Of a stretch of 64,000 nucleotides of DNA, positions 27,440-34,919 are shown piece by piece. The notes beneath the pieces are model-generated. The model was not told where the DNA came from. It did not search any database and saw only the letters and a program-made list of their open reading frames with translations. Made by a program: the position numbers and the translations under genes. The stretch's first letter is position 1. Each line of letters starts with the position of its first letter. The DNA lies in contig JAHQVT010000012.1 in the NCBI GenBank assembly GCA_019634165.1, positions 243,528 to 307,527 on the forward strand. Direction: 5' to 3'. This DNA comes from Rhodospirillales bacterium. GTDB taxonomy: Bacteria; Pseudomonadota; Alphaproteobacteria; Rhodospirillales; Thalassospiraceae.

Positions 27440-28006
27440 ATGCATTTATCGCCCAATGCGTGTCCGGCACTAGTCCTTAACGCCGATTTTCGGCCGTTAA
27501 GCTATTTCCCGCTGTCCCTATGGTGCTGGCAGGATACGCTCAAAGCGGTCTTTCTTGAGCGGGTCAATGTTCTTTCGGAATATGACCGCGAAGTCCATTC
27601 GCCATCCTTCAAGATGAAGCTGCCCAGCGTCATATCGCTTAAGGAATATGTCCCGCTTAAAAGCAGCCCGGCCTTTACACGTTTTAACGTCTTTTTGCGC
27701 GATCAGTTTTCTTGTCAATATTGTGGTGATCGGTTGCCGACCAATGAATTGACGTTTGATCATGTCATCCCACGCGCACGGGGTGGGCGGACCAACTGGG
27801 AAAACATCGTGACGGCCTGTTCCGACTGCAACCTGTTCAAAGGCTGCCGATCGGTCCATGAGGCGGGCCTGCGACTGCGCAGGACGCCGGGACAGCCCAC
27901 GATGCATGATCTTCAGACATCAGGACGCCGCTTCCCGCCAAACTACCTTCACGAAAGTTGGCGGGATTTTTTGTACTGGGATACGGAACTGGATTACGAC
28001 TTCTAG
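27440..28006 (+). CDS. HNH endonuclease family protein
   Basis: A 188-residue protein. The N-terminal half (LVLNADFRPLSYFPLSLWCW, then DTLKAVFLERVNVL) is typical of the stand-alone bacterial HNH family. The nuclease core is C-Q-Y-C-G, LTFDHVIPRARGG, NIVTACSDCNLFKG, with the HNH His/Asn/His-Asn set and two CxxC zinc knuckles. This family is chromosomal and widespread; the natural target is unknown. Confidence 0.9.
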   Translation: MHLSPNACPALVLNADFRPLSYFPLSLWCWQDTLKAVFLERVNVLSEYDREVHSPSFKMKLPSVISLKEYVPLKSSPAFTRFNVFLRDQFSCQYCGDRLPTNELTFDHVIPRARGGRTNWENIVTACSDCNLFKGCRSVHEAGLRLRRTPGQPTMHDLQTSGRRFPPNYLHESWRDFLYWDTELDYDF

Positions 28007-28090
28007 TCTGTGGTGCGTGCTGTGCCTTCGCGCTCAATCTGGTTCGCTTTGGTCATGGCAGATTAAGGCGCTTCTTACTGGCCGAAATAG

Positions 28091-28121
28091 AAAAAGCACG
28101 GCCCTTTGGGCCGTGCTTTTT
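28091..28121. terminator. Strong bidirectional terminator
   Basis: A perfect 14-bp stem AAAAAGCACGGCCC/GGGCCGTGCTTTTT with a 3-nt loop lies between the convergent HNH and TonB-receptor genes. Confidence 0.95.
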
Positions 28122-28149
28122 CTGTAAGGTTCAGAAAGTGCTTAGGTGA

Positions 28150-30327
28150 TTACCAGCGATATTTCACAGTGGCAACAACCGTGCGTCCCTGACCATAGTA
28201 GCAGGCGTTAGAGCCTGAGCATGTCGCGACCCAACGTTCATCTGCAAGATTGGTTGCGTTCAGCGCTAGAAGATAGCCTTCAATCTCATAGTGAATGCCT
28301 GCGTCGAACAATGTTGCTGACGGGACTTGGAAGCTATTTGAAGCATCGCCATATTGTTTGCCGAGATAACGCACGCCGCCGTTAAAGCCAAAGCCCTTCA
28401 GCACACCGGCCTGCAGGGTGTAGTCTGTCCACAGTGATGCGGTGTGCTCAGGTACGCCAGTCGGTGCTTTGCCCTGATTGCCGTCATTGTTTTTAGTGAC
28501 TTCAGCATCGTTATAAGCGTAGGCGGCTTTGGCAGTCAGGCCTTGGATTGGTTCAACCGTGCCTTCAAGTTCCAGGCCGCGCGAACGGACTTCACCAGTC
28601 TGTACTTTACGTGCGCTATCATCTGGGTCGGTGGTCGTGACATTCTGGCGACGCAGGTCATACAGGGCTGCGGTGAACAGGCCATTGAAGTTTTGCGGTT
28701 CGTATTTCGCACCGATTTCAACTTGCTGACCGGTTTCCGGTTCAAAGTTCTGACCACTTTGGCTTGCTACCGGGGTGAAGGATTCCGAGTAGCTCAAATA
28801 TGGGACCAAGCCAAAGTCGGTTTTATAGACAACACCCGCTTGACCCGAGAATGCATGATCATTGGTGCTGCTTTCAGCACCATTGCTGGCATTGTTGTAT
28901 TTCTTCTCGTCGGACCAGTCTTGGCGACCACCAAGTGTCAGGGTCCAGTTTTCGTCAAAATCAATCTGATCCTGAGCATAGACACCAAGCTGACGCAGGG
29001 TGATATCATCGTCATACCACGTGGTAAGTGCGCCGATGCTGCCACCATAGGACGGGTTATAAACATTTAGATCCGAGGCCGTACCGTAGGCGGCATAGCG
29101 ATCATAAATATTATGCTGGTAATCTACGCCAGTCAGAAGAGTGTGGTCCACACTGCCGGTATCGAAACGGGTTTCGAGCTGGTTGTCGATGGTAATGGTG
29201 TGGGCGTTCTGATCAGTGCGCAGGGTGTTACGCTTAAGTGTGCCAGCCGCTTCGTTCCGCCAGCCGCCACCATATGCGGTTTTGTAGTCAACATCGACGA
29301 ACGCGTATCGAGCGTTCTGACGGAAGGTGACATCTTTGGTGAAGTCATGGCTAAATTCATAGCCAAACGAGGTCTGGATGCGGTCATAGCCCTCGAATGC
29401 AGGCTCGCCGGTAAAGACATCAACCGGAATTTTCCCGTTTACGGCATTGGAGATGCTGCCGACTGCAGGAAGCCAGTTATTGGCTGAGCCGGTGTGGTCT
29501 TCCTGATAATGTGCCAAAAGGGTCAGAGATGTGTCATCATTTTCCCATTTCAGTGATGGCGCAATATAGATGCGTTCATCATCAACCATGTCGGTTTGCG
29601 TGCCGGAATCCTTTACAAGGCCGGTCAAACGGTAAAGCACGCTGCCATCTTCAACCAGCTTGCCGCCAACATCGAACGCACCTTGCTTGTGGTCAAAGCT
29701 TCCGGTTTGCAGTTCAACTTCGTTTTGCATGTCTTCATGGGGACGTTTGGTGACGACGTTTACAAGGCCGCCCGGTGCATTTTGCCCATACATGACCGAT
29801 GTCGGGCCGCGCAACAATTCAACACGTTCCGCGCCATATGCTTCCTGACGGAAAGACGCATATCCTGAAGAACGAAGCTGCAGGCCATCACGATAAAGGC
29901 CGACATCCTGTTGCGCAAAGCCGCGCACCTTGAACCAGTCATAACGTGTGTCATAACCAAACTGATCAGGCTGAATACCGGCTGAATATTTCAGTGCATC
30001 CATAACGGTCTGAGCCTGACGAAGTTCGATTTCGTCCTTGCCAACCACCGACATTGAACGCGGGGTTTCGACGATCGGGGTGTCGGTTTTTGTTGCCGTA
30101 CCACTTTGTGTCGCAACAAACCCTTCAACCGGTGAGGTTGCGGATTCAAGTTGCTGATCAGCCTCAATCATGATGGCCGGAGTTTCGGTTGCTTCGGTGT
30201 TTTCTGCTTCGGTAGAAGTCGTGTCGTCATTTGATTGCGCCAGCGCAAAATTCGGGGCGGCAAAAATCAATGCGACAGCAGTGCCGCGCAAAAGTGTCGA
30301 AGACAGTGTCTGTCCTGTGAAACGCAT
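28150..30327 (-). CDS. TonB-dependent siderophore receptor
   Basis: ATG 30327 after AGGGAATCCC opens a 725-residue protein with a signal peptide (ending NFALAQ). It lacks an N-terminal STN signalling domain. The plug (about 75-190) shows TPRSMSVVGKDEIE, VRGFAQQDVGLYRDGL, RVELLRGPTSVMYGQ and PGGLVNVVTKRP, the siderophore-receptor (FhuA/FoxA-like) pattern. The barrel ends in YRW, an aromatic outer-membrane terminus. An AraC-type regulator lies directly upstream. The substrate is most likely a ferric siderophore. Confidence 0.95.
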   Translation of the reverse strand: MRFTGQTLSSTLLRGTAVALIFAAPNFALAQSNDDTTSTEAENTEATETPAIMIEADQQLESATSPVEGFVATQSGTATKTDTPIVETPRSMSVVGKDEIELRQAQTVMDALKYSAGIQPDQFGYDTRYDWFKVRGFAQQDVGLYRDGLQLRSSGYASFRQEAYGAERVELLRGPTSVMYGQNAPGGLVNVVTKRPHEDMQNEVELQTGSFDHKQGAFDVGGKLVEDGSVLYRLTGLVKDSGTQTDMVDDERIYIAPSLKWENDDTSLTLLAHYQEDHTGSANNWLPAVGSISNAVNGKIPVDVFTGEPAFEGYDRIQTSFGYEFSHDFTKDVTFRQNARYAFVDVDYKTAYGGGWRNEAAGTLKRNTLRTDQNAHTITIDNQLETRFDTGSVDHTLLTGVDYQHNIYDRYAAYGTASDLNVYNPSYGGSIGALTTWYDDDITLRQLGVYAQDQIDFDENWTLTLGGRQDWSDEKKYNNASNGAESSTNDHAFSGQAGVVYKTDFGLVPYLSYSESFTPVASQSGQNFEPETGQQVEIGAKYEPQNFNGLFTAALYDLRRQNVTTTDPDDSARKVQTGEVRSRGLELEGTVEPIQGLTAKAAYAYNDAEVTKNNDGNQGKAPTGVPEHTASLWTDYTLQAGVLKGFGFNGGVRYLGKQYGDASNSFQVPSATLFDAGIHYEIEGYLLALNATNLADERWVATCSGSNACYYGQGRTVVATVKYRW

Positions 30328-30382
30328 TTGGGATTCCCTGTGTCGGTTGTCTGTGATGACGACCTGCGTGGCGGGAACCGGC

Positions 30383-30404
30383 TGGCCATCTTTAATGATG
30401 GCCA
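30383..30404. promoter_or_regulatory. Inverted repeat upstream of the siderophore receptor
   Basis: TGGCCATC-tttaat-GATGGCCA, a perfect 8-bp inverted repeat 56-77 bases before the receptor start. It could be an operator or a leader hairpin. Confidence 0.4.
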
Positions 30405-30430
30405 TTCGATACCACTTTGGAATGGGGAGT

Positions 30431-30465
30431 TATTGAACCGGATTTGTCCGTATTGAACGGATTTT
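30431..30465. promoter_or_regulatory. Direct repeat, candidate AraC-regulator binding site
   Basis: TATTGAACCGGATTT (30431) and TATTGAACGGATTTT (30451) repeat with a 20-nt period, two helical turns, between the regulator gene and the receptor start. This spacing is typical of AraC-family half-sites. Confidence 0.55.
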
Positions 30466-30473
30466 GGATTAAT

Positions 30474-31370
30474 TTACGCCAATTGTTCTTTGCGCCATGC
30501 GCCCGGTGTCGTGCCAACAACGCGGCGGAACACGCGGGTAAGATGGGCCTGATCGGCAAAGCCGACCCGAAGGGCAACTGCAGACAATGGCGCACTGCCG
30601 TCTTTAAGCATGTTTTTTGCGCGTTCGACTCGTGCTTTCATTTGCCATTTCTGCGGCGGCATCCCTGTTGACTCACGAAATGCTGAACAGAAATAGGATT
30701 GCGACAAGCCGGTTAGCTGGGCCAGTTCATCAAGCCGGATGGTTCGACCACAATTCTGTTCAATGTAATCGACAGATTTGCGCAAATGGTGCGGGGCCAG
30801 CTTGCCGCGCTTACGCTGTGGGTCTTCAATTTGGTTTGGCTGAAGAAGAGCTGTGGTCAGAGCAGTGATAAGCCCTTCGCCGTAAAACTGTGGGCTTGGG
30901 CTGTCGCTTTTAAGGTCATCTGCAAGCAATCGGGTAATTGCCATGATCCGTGGATCACAAAATCCGATGCGGGGTGTGTCCAGAACGCTGCGGTCAATCT
31001 CGTTTCCCAGGCTGTTCTCTAGGGCGTCTACATCAAGATGAAGATCAAGATGGCGTAAGCGGCACTTACCGATAAATTCCGATGAAATTTCCATCCCGGC
31101 CGGGATGTAGTAAAGGCAGCCTTGTTTGTGATATCGCGTACTGACATTGTTACGTGTCGCGCGGACTTGCGCCTCTGTATCGCCGATGCAGTCCAGGATC
31201 GACACCAAAAGTGGCGCACGCGATACATAAGTACCACCAGCTTCTTCTTCACATTCAACATGCCACAGATCGGTGATTGCGGTGTTCCAGCGACGGAAGC
31301 GCAATTCATCAAGAAGGGAAATGCCTTCGATGCTGCTGGTCATCTGGGGATGGAACGTCATGTCGGTCAA
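30474..31370 (-). CDS. AraC-family regulator of the siderophore receptor
   Basis: A 298-residue regulator with a C-terminal double helix-turn-helix (about 200-297: IRLDELAQLTGLSQSYFCSA, VALRVGFADQAHLTRVFRR, GTTPGAWRKEQ). The N-terminal half would bind a ligand, probably a ferric siderophore, judging by the adjacent receptor. The gene is 146 bases upstream of the receptor on the same strand, and a Fur-like box lies 90 bases before its start. The start at ATG 31370 is the best available. Confidence 0.9.
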   Translation of the reverse strand: MTDMTFHPQMTSSIEGISLLDELRFRRWNTAITDLWHVECEEEAGGTYVSRAPLLVSILDCIGDTEAQVRATRNNVSTRYHKQGCLYYIPAGMEISSEFIGKCRLRHLDLHLDVDALENSLGNEIDRSVLDTPRIGFCDPRIMAITRLLADDLKSDSPSPQFYGEGLITALTTALLQPNQIEDPQRKRGKLAPHHLRKSVDYIEQNCGRTIRLDELAQLTGLSQSYFCSAFRESTGMPPQKWQMKARVERAKNMLKDGSAPLSAVALRVGFADQAHLTRVFRRVVGTTPGAWRKEQLA

Positions 31371-31459
31371 TCCTGATCAAGTCCTTTGTCGCTGATGGAG
31401 GGGCCGCTGTATCGCGCAGAGAATCGTGGGGCAAATATAACCGGGAATTTTATGCAAAC

Positions 31460-31478
31460 AATAACAATTCTCATTATC
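31460..31478 (-). promoter_or_regulatory. Fur-box candidate
   Basis: On the minus strand it reads GATAATGAGAATTGTTATT, matching 15 of 19 positions of the classical Fur box. It lies 90-108 bases upstream of the AraC-type gene; a second palindrome GAATAATTATTC follows at 31483-31494. Suggests iron repression of regulator and receptor; Irr or another iron regulator is possible in alphaproteobacteria. Confidence 0.6.
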
Positions 31479-31539
31479 ATGTGAATAATTATTCAATTTA
31501 TGAGAGATTATTCGCGCAAAGGGAGCTGCCAGATACGAC

Positions 31540-31569
31540 AAAACCCGCCAGACGTGTCTAGCGGGTTTT
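31540..31569. terminator. Intrinsic terminator downstream of dsbB
   Basis: A perfect 9-bp stem AAAACCCGC/GCGGGTTTT with a 12-nt loop, about 75 bases beyond the dsbB stop. The T-run supports leftward transcription (and rightward). Confidence 0.7.
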
Positions 31570-31610
31570 GGGATGGCAAATTTCGTAAGAACCGCTTTTG
31601 ATGATCGCTA

Positions 31611-31640
31611 CAGTGCCAGTGCCAGTGCCAGTACCGGTGC
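31611..31640. repeat. Hexanucleotide tandem repeat (CAGTGC)n
   Basis: Three perfect copies of CAGTGC, then CAGTAC and CGGTGC, directly downstream of the dsbB stop codon at 31646. A small microsatellite in an untranslated region. Confidence 0.8.
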
Positions 31641-31645
31641 CAGAC

Positions 31646-32152
31646 TTACTTCTTCATCCAGCGGGATGGTGCGATCAGGCAAAATACGGTCAAAGCCGCA
31701 GAGAAGAAGACATTGACCATCGGCATGGTGATGCCAAACAGTTTCCAGTCAATTTTATCGCAGCGAATGATCGGTTGGGCGAGAAGCTGTGCCTTAAGTT
31801 CTGCAAGTGAGCCCGCACCACTTTGGACTCCGCCACACATGGCCGGACCTTGCCACCAGAGTTCCTGTACCCCGACATGATAAATGGCAATCCCGGTTCC
31901 GACGGCGAAAACAACAGCACAAAGATAAATAATCGCGCGTGCGGCTGCTGGGAAGCGGATCAAAAGCAGGGCAAGGATGGACAAGCCAGCAACAATGTAA
32001 AATGGCTTGCGTTGATACAGGCATAAAATGCAGGGCAGCAGTTTCTGGACATGCTGCGCATAAAGGGCAAAGCCAATGCTGCCGATCGAAACCAAAAACA
32101 GAATAATCGGGGCCAGTGCCGGGGCGAAGCGAGGGCGAAGCAGATTGAACAT
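31646..32152 (-). CDS. dsbB: Disulfide bond formation protein DsbB family
   Basis: A 168-residue inner-membrane protein starting at ATG 32152, with four hydrophobic helices. The first redox pair is LPCILCLYQRKP; the second pair is formed by Cys in GPAMCGG and IIRCDK. It reoxidises a DsbA-type oxidase and passes electrons to quinone. It is 43 bases after the YqaA-like gene, so probably co-transcribed. A DsbI-type paralogue cannot be ruled out. Confidence 0.9.
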   Translation of the reverse strand: MFNLLRPRFAPALAPIILFLVSIGSIGFALYAQHVQKLLPCILCLYQRKPFYIVAGLSILALLLIRFPAAARAIIYLCAVVFAVGTGIAIYHVGVQELWWQGPAMCGGVQSGAGSLAELKAQLLAQPIIRCDKIDWKLFGITMPMVNVFFSAALTVFCLIAPSRWMKK

Positions 32153-32195
32153 CAACAGATCCGTATGTCGTATTCTAATAAATATGCGTCGTGGG

Positions 32196-32783
32196 TCAGC
32201 CGTGTGGGATGAGTTTAATGGCAGCAAACCCACCGACAAGAACCACGATAAATATGGTGAAAACGAGGCCTAGACGTTTTTCGATAAAATCACGGATGAC
32301 CGGGCCAAACTTCCAGATCAGTGCCGCGATGACAAAGAAGCGCAGACCACGTGCAAGAATTGAGGCCAGCGTAAAGACCGTTGGATCAAGGGCGGTAACG
32401 CCTGAAAGGATCGTAATGACTTTATATGGGAACGGTGTGACACCGGCGATGAATACTGCCCAAGCGCCCCATTCATTATAATAGTCACGGAACTGATCAA
32501 ATTTCGCACCATAGCCATAAAGCTCCAGCACGGGGCGTCCGACTGTTTCAAACAGGAAGAAGCCGATGCCGTACCCAATCACGCCACCCAGAACGGAACC
32601 GACCAGACATATCAGCGCAAAGCGCCATGCTTTGGTCGGGGCGGCAATGATCATGGGGATCAAAAGAATGTCGGGTGGAATCGGAAAGACCGAGCTTTCA
32701 ATTGCAGCGATAAAAAACAATGCCCAGCCAGCATGACGGTGTCCGGCTAGGTTCATGGTCCAATCATAAAGACTGCGAATCAC
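32196..32783 (-). CDS. YqaA/DedA-family membrane protein
   Basis: GTG 32783 gives 195 residues beginning near SLYDWTMNLAGHRHA, the usual family start; the frame is open further up without support. Hydrophobic helices and FFIAAIESSVFPIPPDILLI, VGSVLGGVIGYGIGF and FIAGVTPFPYKVITILSG mark the SNARE-associated/DedA-like fold (YqaA branch). DedA relatives act as lipid flippases; the substrate here is unknown. Confidence 0.9.
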   Translation of the reverse strand: MIRSLYDWTMNLAGHRHAGWALFFIAAIESSVFPIPPDILLIPMIIAAPTKAWRFALICLVGSVLGGVIGYGIGFFLFETVGRPVLELYGYGAKFDQFRDYYNEWGAWAVFIAGVTPFPYKVITILSGVTALDPTVFTLASILARGLRFFVIAALIWKFGPVIRDFIEKRLGLVFTIFIVVLVGGFAAIKLIPHG

Positions 32784-32928
32784 GGCAATTGCGCCCTGTA
32801 TTGTTGGTATGTGGATTGAACAATGGCGCAAGGCCCTAAAACTGGCCAGATCAAAGCGCATTTTACGGTTAATCGCAATGATGCAGTTCGCGATCATAAA
32901 ATTGATCACTTTTTTGCATAAACGCCCA

Positions 32929-32956
32929 TTGACCCCGCGAAATTTACAGCTATTAT
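32929..32956 (+). promoter_or_regulatory. Sigma70 promoter of tRNA-Leu
   Basis: TTGACC, 16 bases, then TATTAT (five of six consensus bases in each box), ending 43 bases before the tRNA. Confidence 0.75.
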
Positions 32957-32999
32957 CCCGCCCGTCGATGGAGGGTGCGGCACCGCACTCAAATTGCTT

Positions 33000-33085
33000 G
33001 CCCCTGTGGCGGAATTGGTAGACGCGGCAGACTCAAAATCTGTTTCACTTAGTGAGTGGGAGTTCGATTCTCCCCGGGGGCACCA
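33000..33085 (+). tRNA. tRNA-Leu (anticodon CAA)
   Basis: An 86-nt class II tRNA with encoded CCA. The acceptor GCCCCTG pairs with CGGGGGC, the anticodon stem GCAGA/TCTGT closes loop CTCAAAA (anticodon CAA at 33034-33036), there is a variable arm, and the T-arm is GGGAG-TTCGATT-CTCCC. Confidence 0.98.
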
Positions 33086-33504
33086 TCGCTTTAAAACCCA
33101 GCCGTAATCGGTTGGGTTTTGTTGTTTTAGCTCCCTTCGAAGTCCTTTCTTGATGCCTAGGTGATAGGTAAGCGTGTTGCATGAAGCTTCGTGCCCGCTT
33201 TGTTTTCGCCTCGCGAGCAAGCTATGGGGGGCTTGAAAACCCTTCATAAAAATCTTTTCAGTTTGTTGCGAACTTACTGCAAACCTAAAGGCTATATATA
33301 CTCAATGGTGAAATTCATTTATGGTCTTGTAGATTGATAATATTAGATATTTTCTAATGTAATCGGATTTTTGCAGTCAGTCCTGCTGCGCGATAGCGGC
33401 ATATATTTATACTTTTGGTGGCTAATTTTTCGGGGCAGCTAGGGGAAGTTTGCACCAATACTCTGGGGGGAGTAGGCGTTTGGCCGGTGTATGTTGGGGG
33501 AACC
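33086..33504. other. Intergenic region between tRNA-Leu and the first AraC-type gene
   Basis: It contains the tRNA terminator and, at 33342-33358, an AT-rich inverted repeat ATTAGA-tattt-TCTAAT about 150 bases before the regulator. No ORF on either strand is credible; the minus-strand one is the tRNA antisense. Confidence 0.5.
33093..33127 (+). terminator. tRNA-Leu intrinsic terminator
   Basis: The stem AAAACCCAgCCG/CGGtTGGGTTTT with a TAAT loop is followed by GTTGTTTT. Confidence 0.9.
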
Positions 33505-34485
33505 ATGGACTTTCTGCGGAATCATACAGTTCTATCTTCGAAAGACCTTGATGAGGTTCGTGAATCGATTGGAAATTTGCTTTCCCCGCATCACTTTGAC
33601 GTCAGGGGTGAGCATGCGGACTTAGATGCACGCTTTGCCGTTGCGCAATGTGACGACCTTAGTTTAACGCATGTCACGTTCGGAGATTTCGGGATCAGCG
33701 TGAAATCGATGGAAGAGGACGCCGACGGCTTGTTGCTCTTTCAGGTTACCAGTGGTTCGGGTGTTTTTCAGCACGGTGGCAAGGAAGTAGAATTCACGAG
33801 CGACGGCGGGTTGGTTCGTGATTTAGCAGCCCCGATCACCGGGGTTGAACATGGTTTCGGTGCGTTTGTTATCCCTTTGTCGAAAAGCAAATTAAAGGCA
33901 CATGCCCTTAGTTTGATTGGGGATAATGCGGATCTAATGAGCTTGGCATTCGAAACCGAAGTTGATTTCACGACATCTGGTGGGAAGTTGCTCCGCAACA
34001 CCATTCACTATATGGCAGATGCGCTTGAATCACCTTTGCGCGAGTTGAACAACCCGCTTGTCAACACGCAGATGCAGGACATGTTATTGACCCAATGCCT
34101 GACACTGTTACCCAACAGTTATCAAGACGTCTTGAATGGCCGTTCAGCAGCGACGGTTGTTCCATATTTCGTCAAGCGGGCGCGTGATTATATCCATGCC
34201 CACGCAGACAGAAAGTTGGGCCTTGCCGAGATTTCAGCGGCGGCGGGATGTGGATATCGTGGACTGCAAAGAGGCTTTATGGACGCCTATGACACATCGC
34301 CGATGAACTATTTGCGGAGCGTGCGGTTAAAGCGCATCCGTGCTTTGTTGCTTGCAGGGCAGGCTGGCGACACGATTAGTCTTATTGCCTACAAATGGGG
34401 CTTTGCGCATATGGGGCGTTTTGCCCAAGCTTATTATAATGAATTCGGTGAATTGCCATCCGAAACACTGCAGAAGAGTCCTTAA
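33505..34485 (+). CDS. AraC-family regulator, module copy A
   Basis: A 326-residue regulator starting at ATG 33505 after TTGGGGGAACC. The N-terminal half (about 1-215) resembles the AraC-binding-2 (cupin-like) domain: LLLFQVTSGSGVFQHGGKEV. The C-terminal HTH (about 225-325) reads YIHAHADRKLGLAEISAAAG, CGYRGLQRGFMDAYDTSPMN and WGFAHMGRFAQAYYNEFGEL. It is clearly paralogous to the gene at 37842, of exactly equal length. Fourteen bases after its stop begins a direct repeat shared with that copy. Likely controls the following exported protein. Confidence 0.9.
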   Translation: MDFLRNHTVLSSKDLDEVRESIGNLLSPHHFDVRGEHADLDARFAVAQCDDLSLTHVTFGDFGISVKSMEEDADGLLLFQVTSGSGVFQHGGKEVEFTSDGGLVRDLAAPITGVEHGFGAFVIPLSKSKLKAHALSLIGDNADLMSLAFETEVDFTTSGGKLLRNTIHYMADALESPLRELNNPLVNTQMQDMLLTQCLTLLPNSYQDVLNGRSAATVVPYFVKRARDYIHAHADRKLGLAEISAAAGCGYRGLQRGFMDAYDTSPMNYLRSVRLKRIRALLLAGQAGDTISLIAYKWGFAHMGRFAQAYYNEFGELPSETLQKSP

Positions 34486-34919
34486 ATTAGCGGCGATCTA
34501 TCCACAAAGCGACAGACGTATCCGCAAAACGTCACAAACGTCCTTCTGCACATCATTCGACGTTTATTTAATTTCATTCTTGTTCAACCTTGTGCGCGGG
34601 CGACTGATGCACGGGTTTTTTTTTGGTTGATATCTGGCATGTGTCCTTTGGCACAGATGCATTTGATTGACGGAAATTCTAAGCTGAAACACGGCCGTTT
34701 TTATGGGGGTAGGCAATTTAAGGCGCAGTTTTCTTCAAGAAAGGCTTGAGGCGCTGCTTTTGTTTTGCCTGCACGGGGTTTTGAATTTTGCACAAGCTTG
34801 TTCACGGCCAATGCATGTCCATCAGGGCACGCATGAAGACATTCGCGCTTGATGTTAATGAACGTCGCGGAGTGCCGGGGTTGTAGGCGGGCAAGTGTTA
34901 TTTGGCTGGGGAATTTCCA
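34486..34919. other. Leader region of exported tectonin-like protein A
   Basis: A 434-bp gap holding the direct-repeat operator near its left end (34499-34538) and a long untranslated stretch before the ribosome site. The minus-strand frame at 34701-35303 is a shadow of the exported protein's N-terminus. Confidence 0.5.
34499..34538 (+). promoter_or_regulatory. 20-nt-period direct repeat, copy A
   Basis: Two units with consensus TATCCnnAAArCGwCA begin at 34499 and 34519. The same arrangement stands at 38836 in module B, both exactly 14 bases after the regulator stop. Two-turn spacing suggests an AraC-family operator. Confidence 0.7.

Noticed and set aside
31598-31810. Plus-strand frame with a (Val-Pro)n stretch
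   Set aside because: It arises from the CAGTGC microsatellite and the dsbB antisense; no start signals.
32906-33247. Minus-strand 113-codon frame across tRNA-Leu
   Set aside because: It contains the well-known antisense translation of a tRNA-Leu gene (CPRGESNSHSLSETDFESA), a common annotation artefact.
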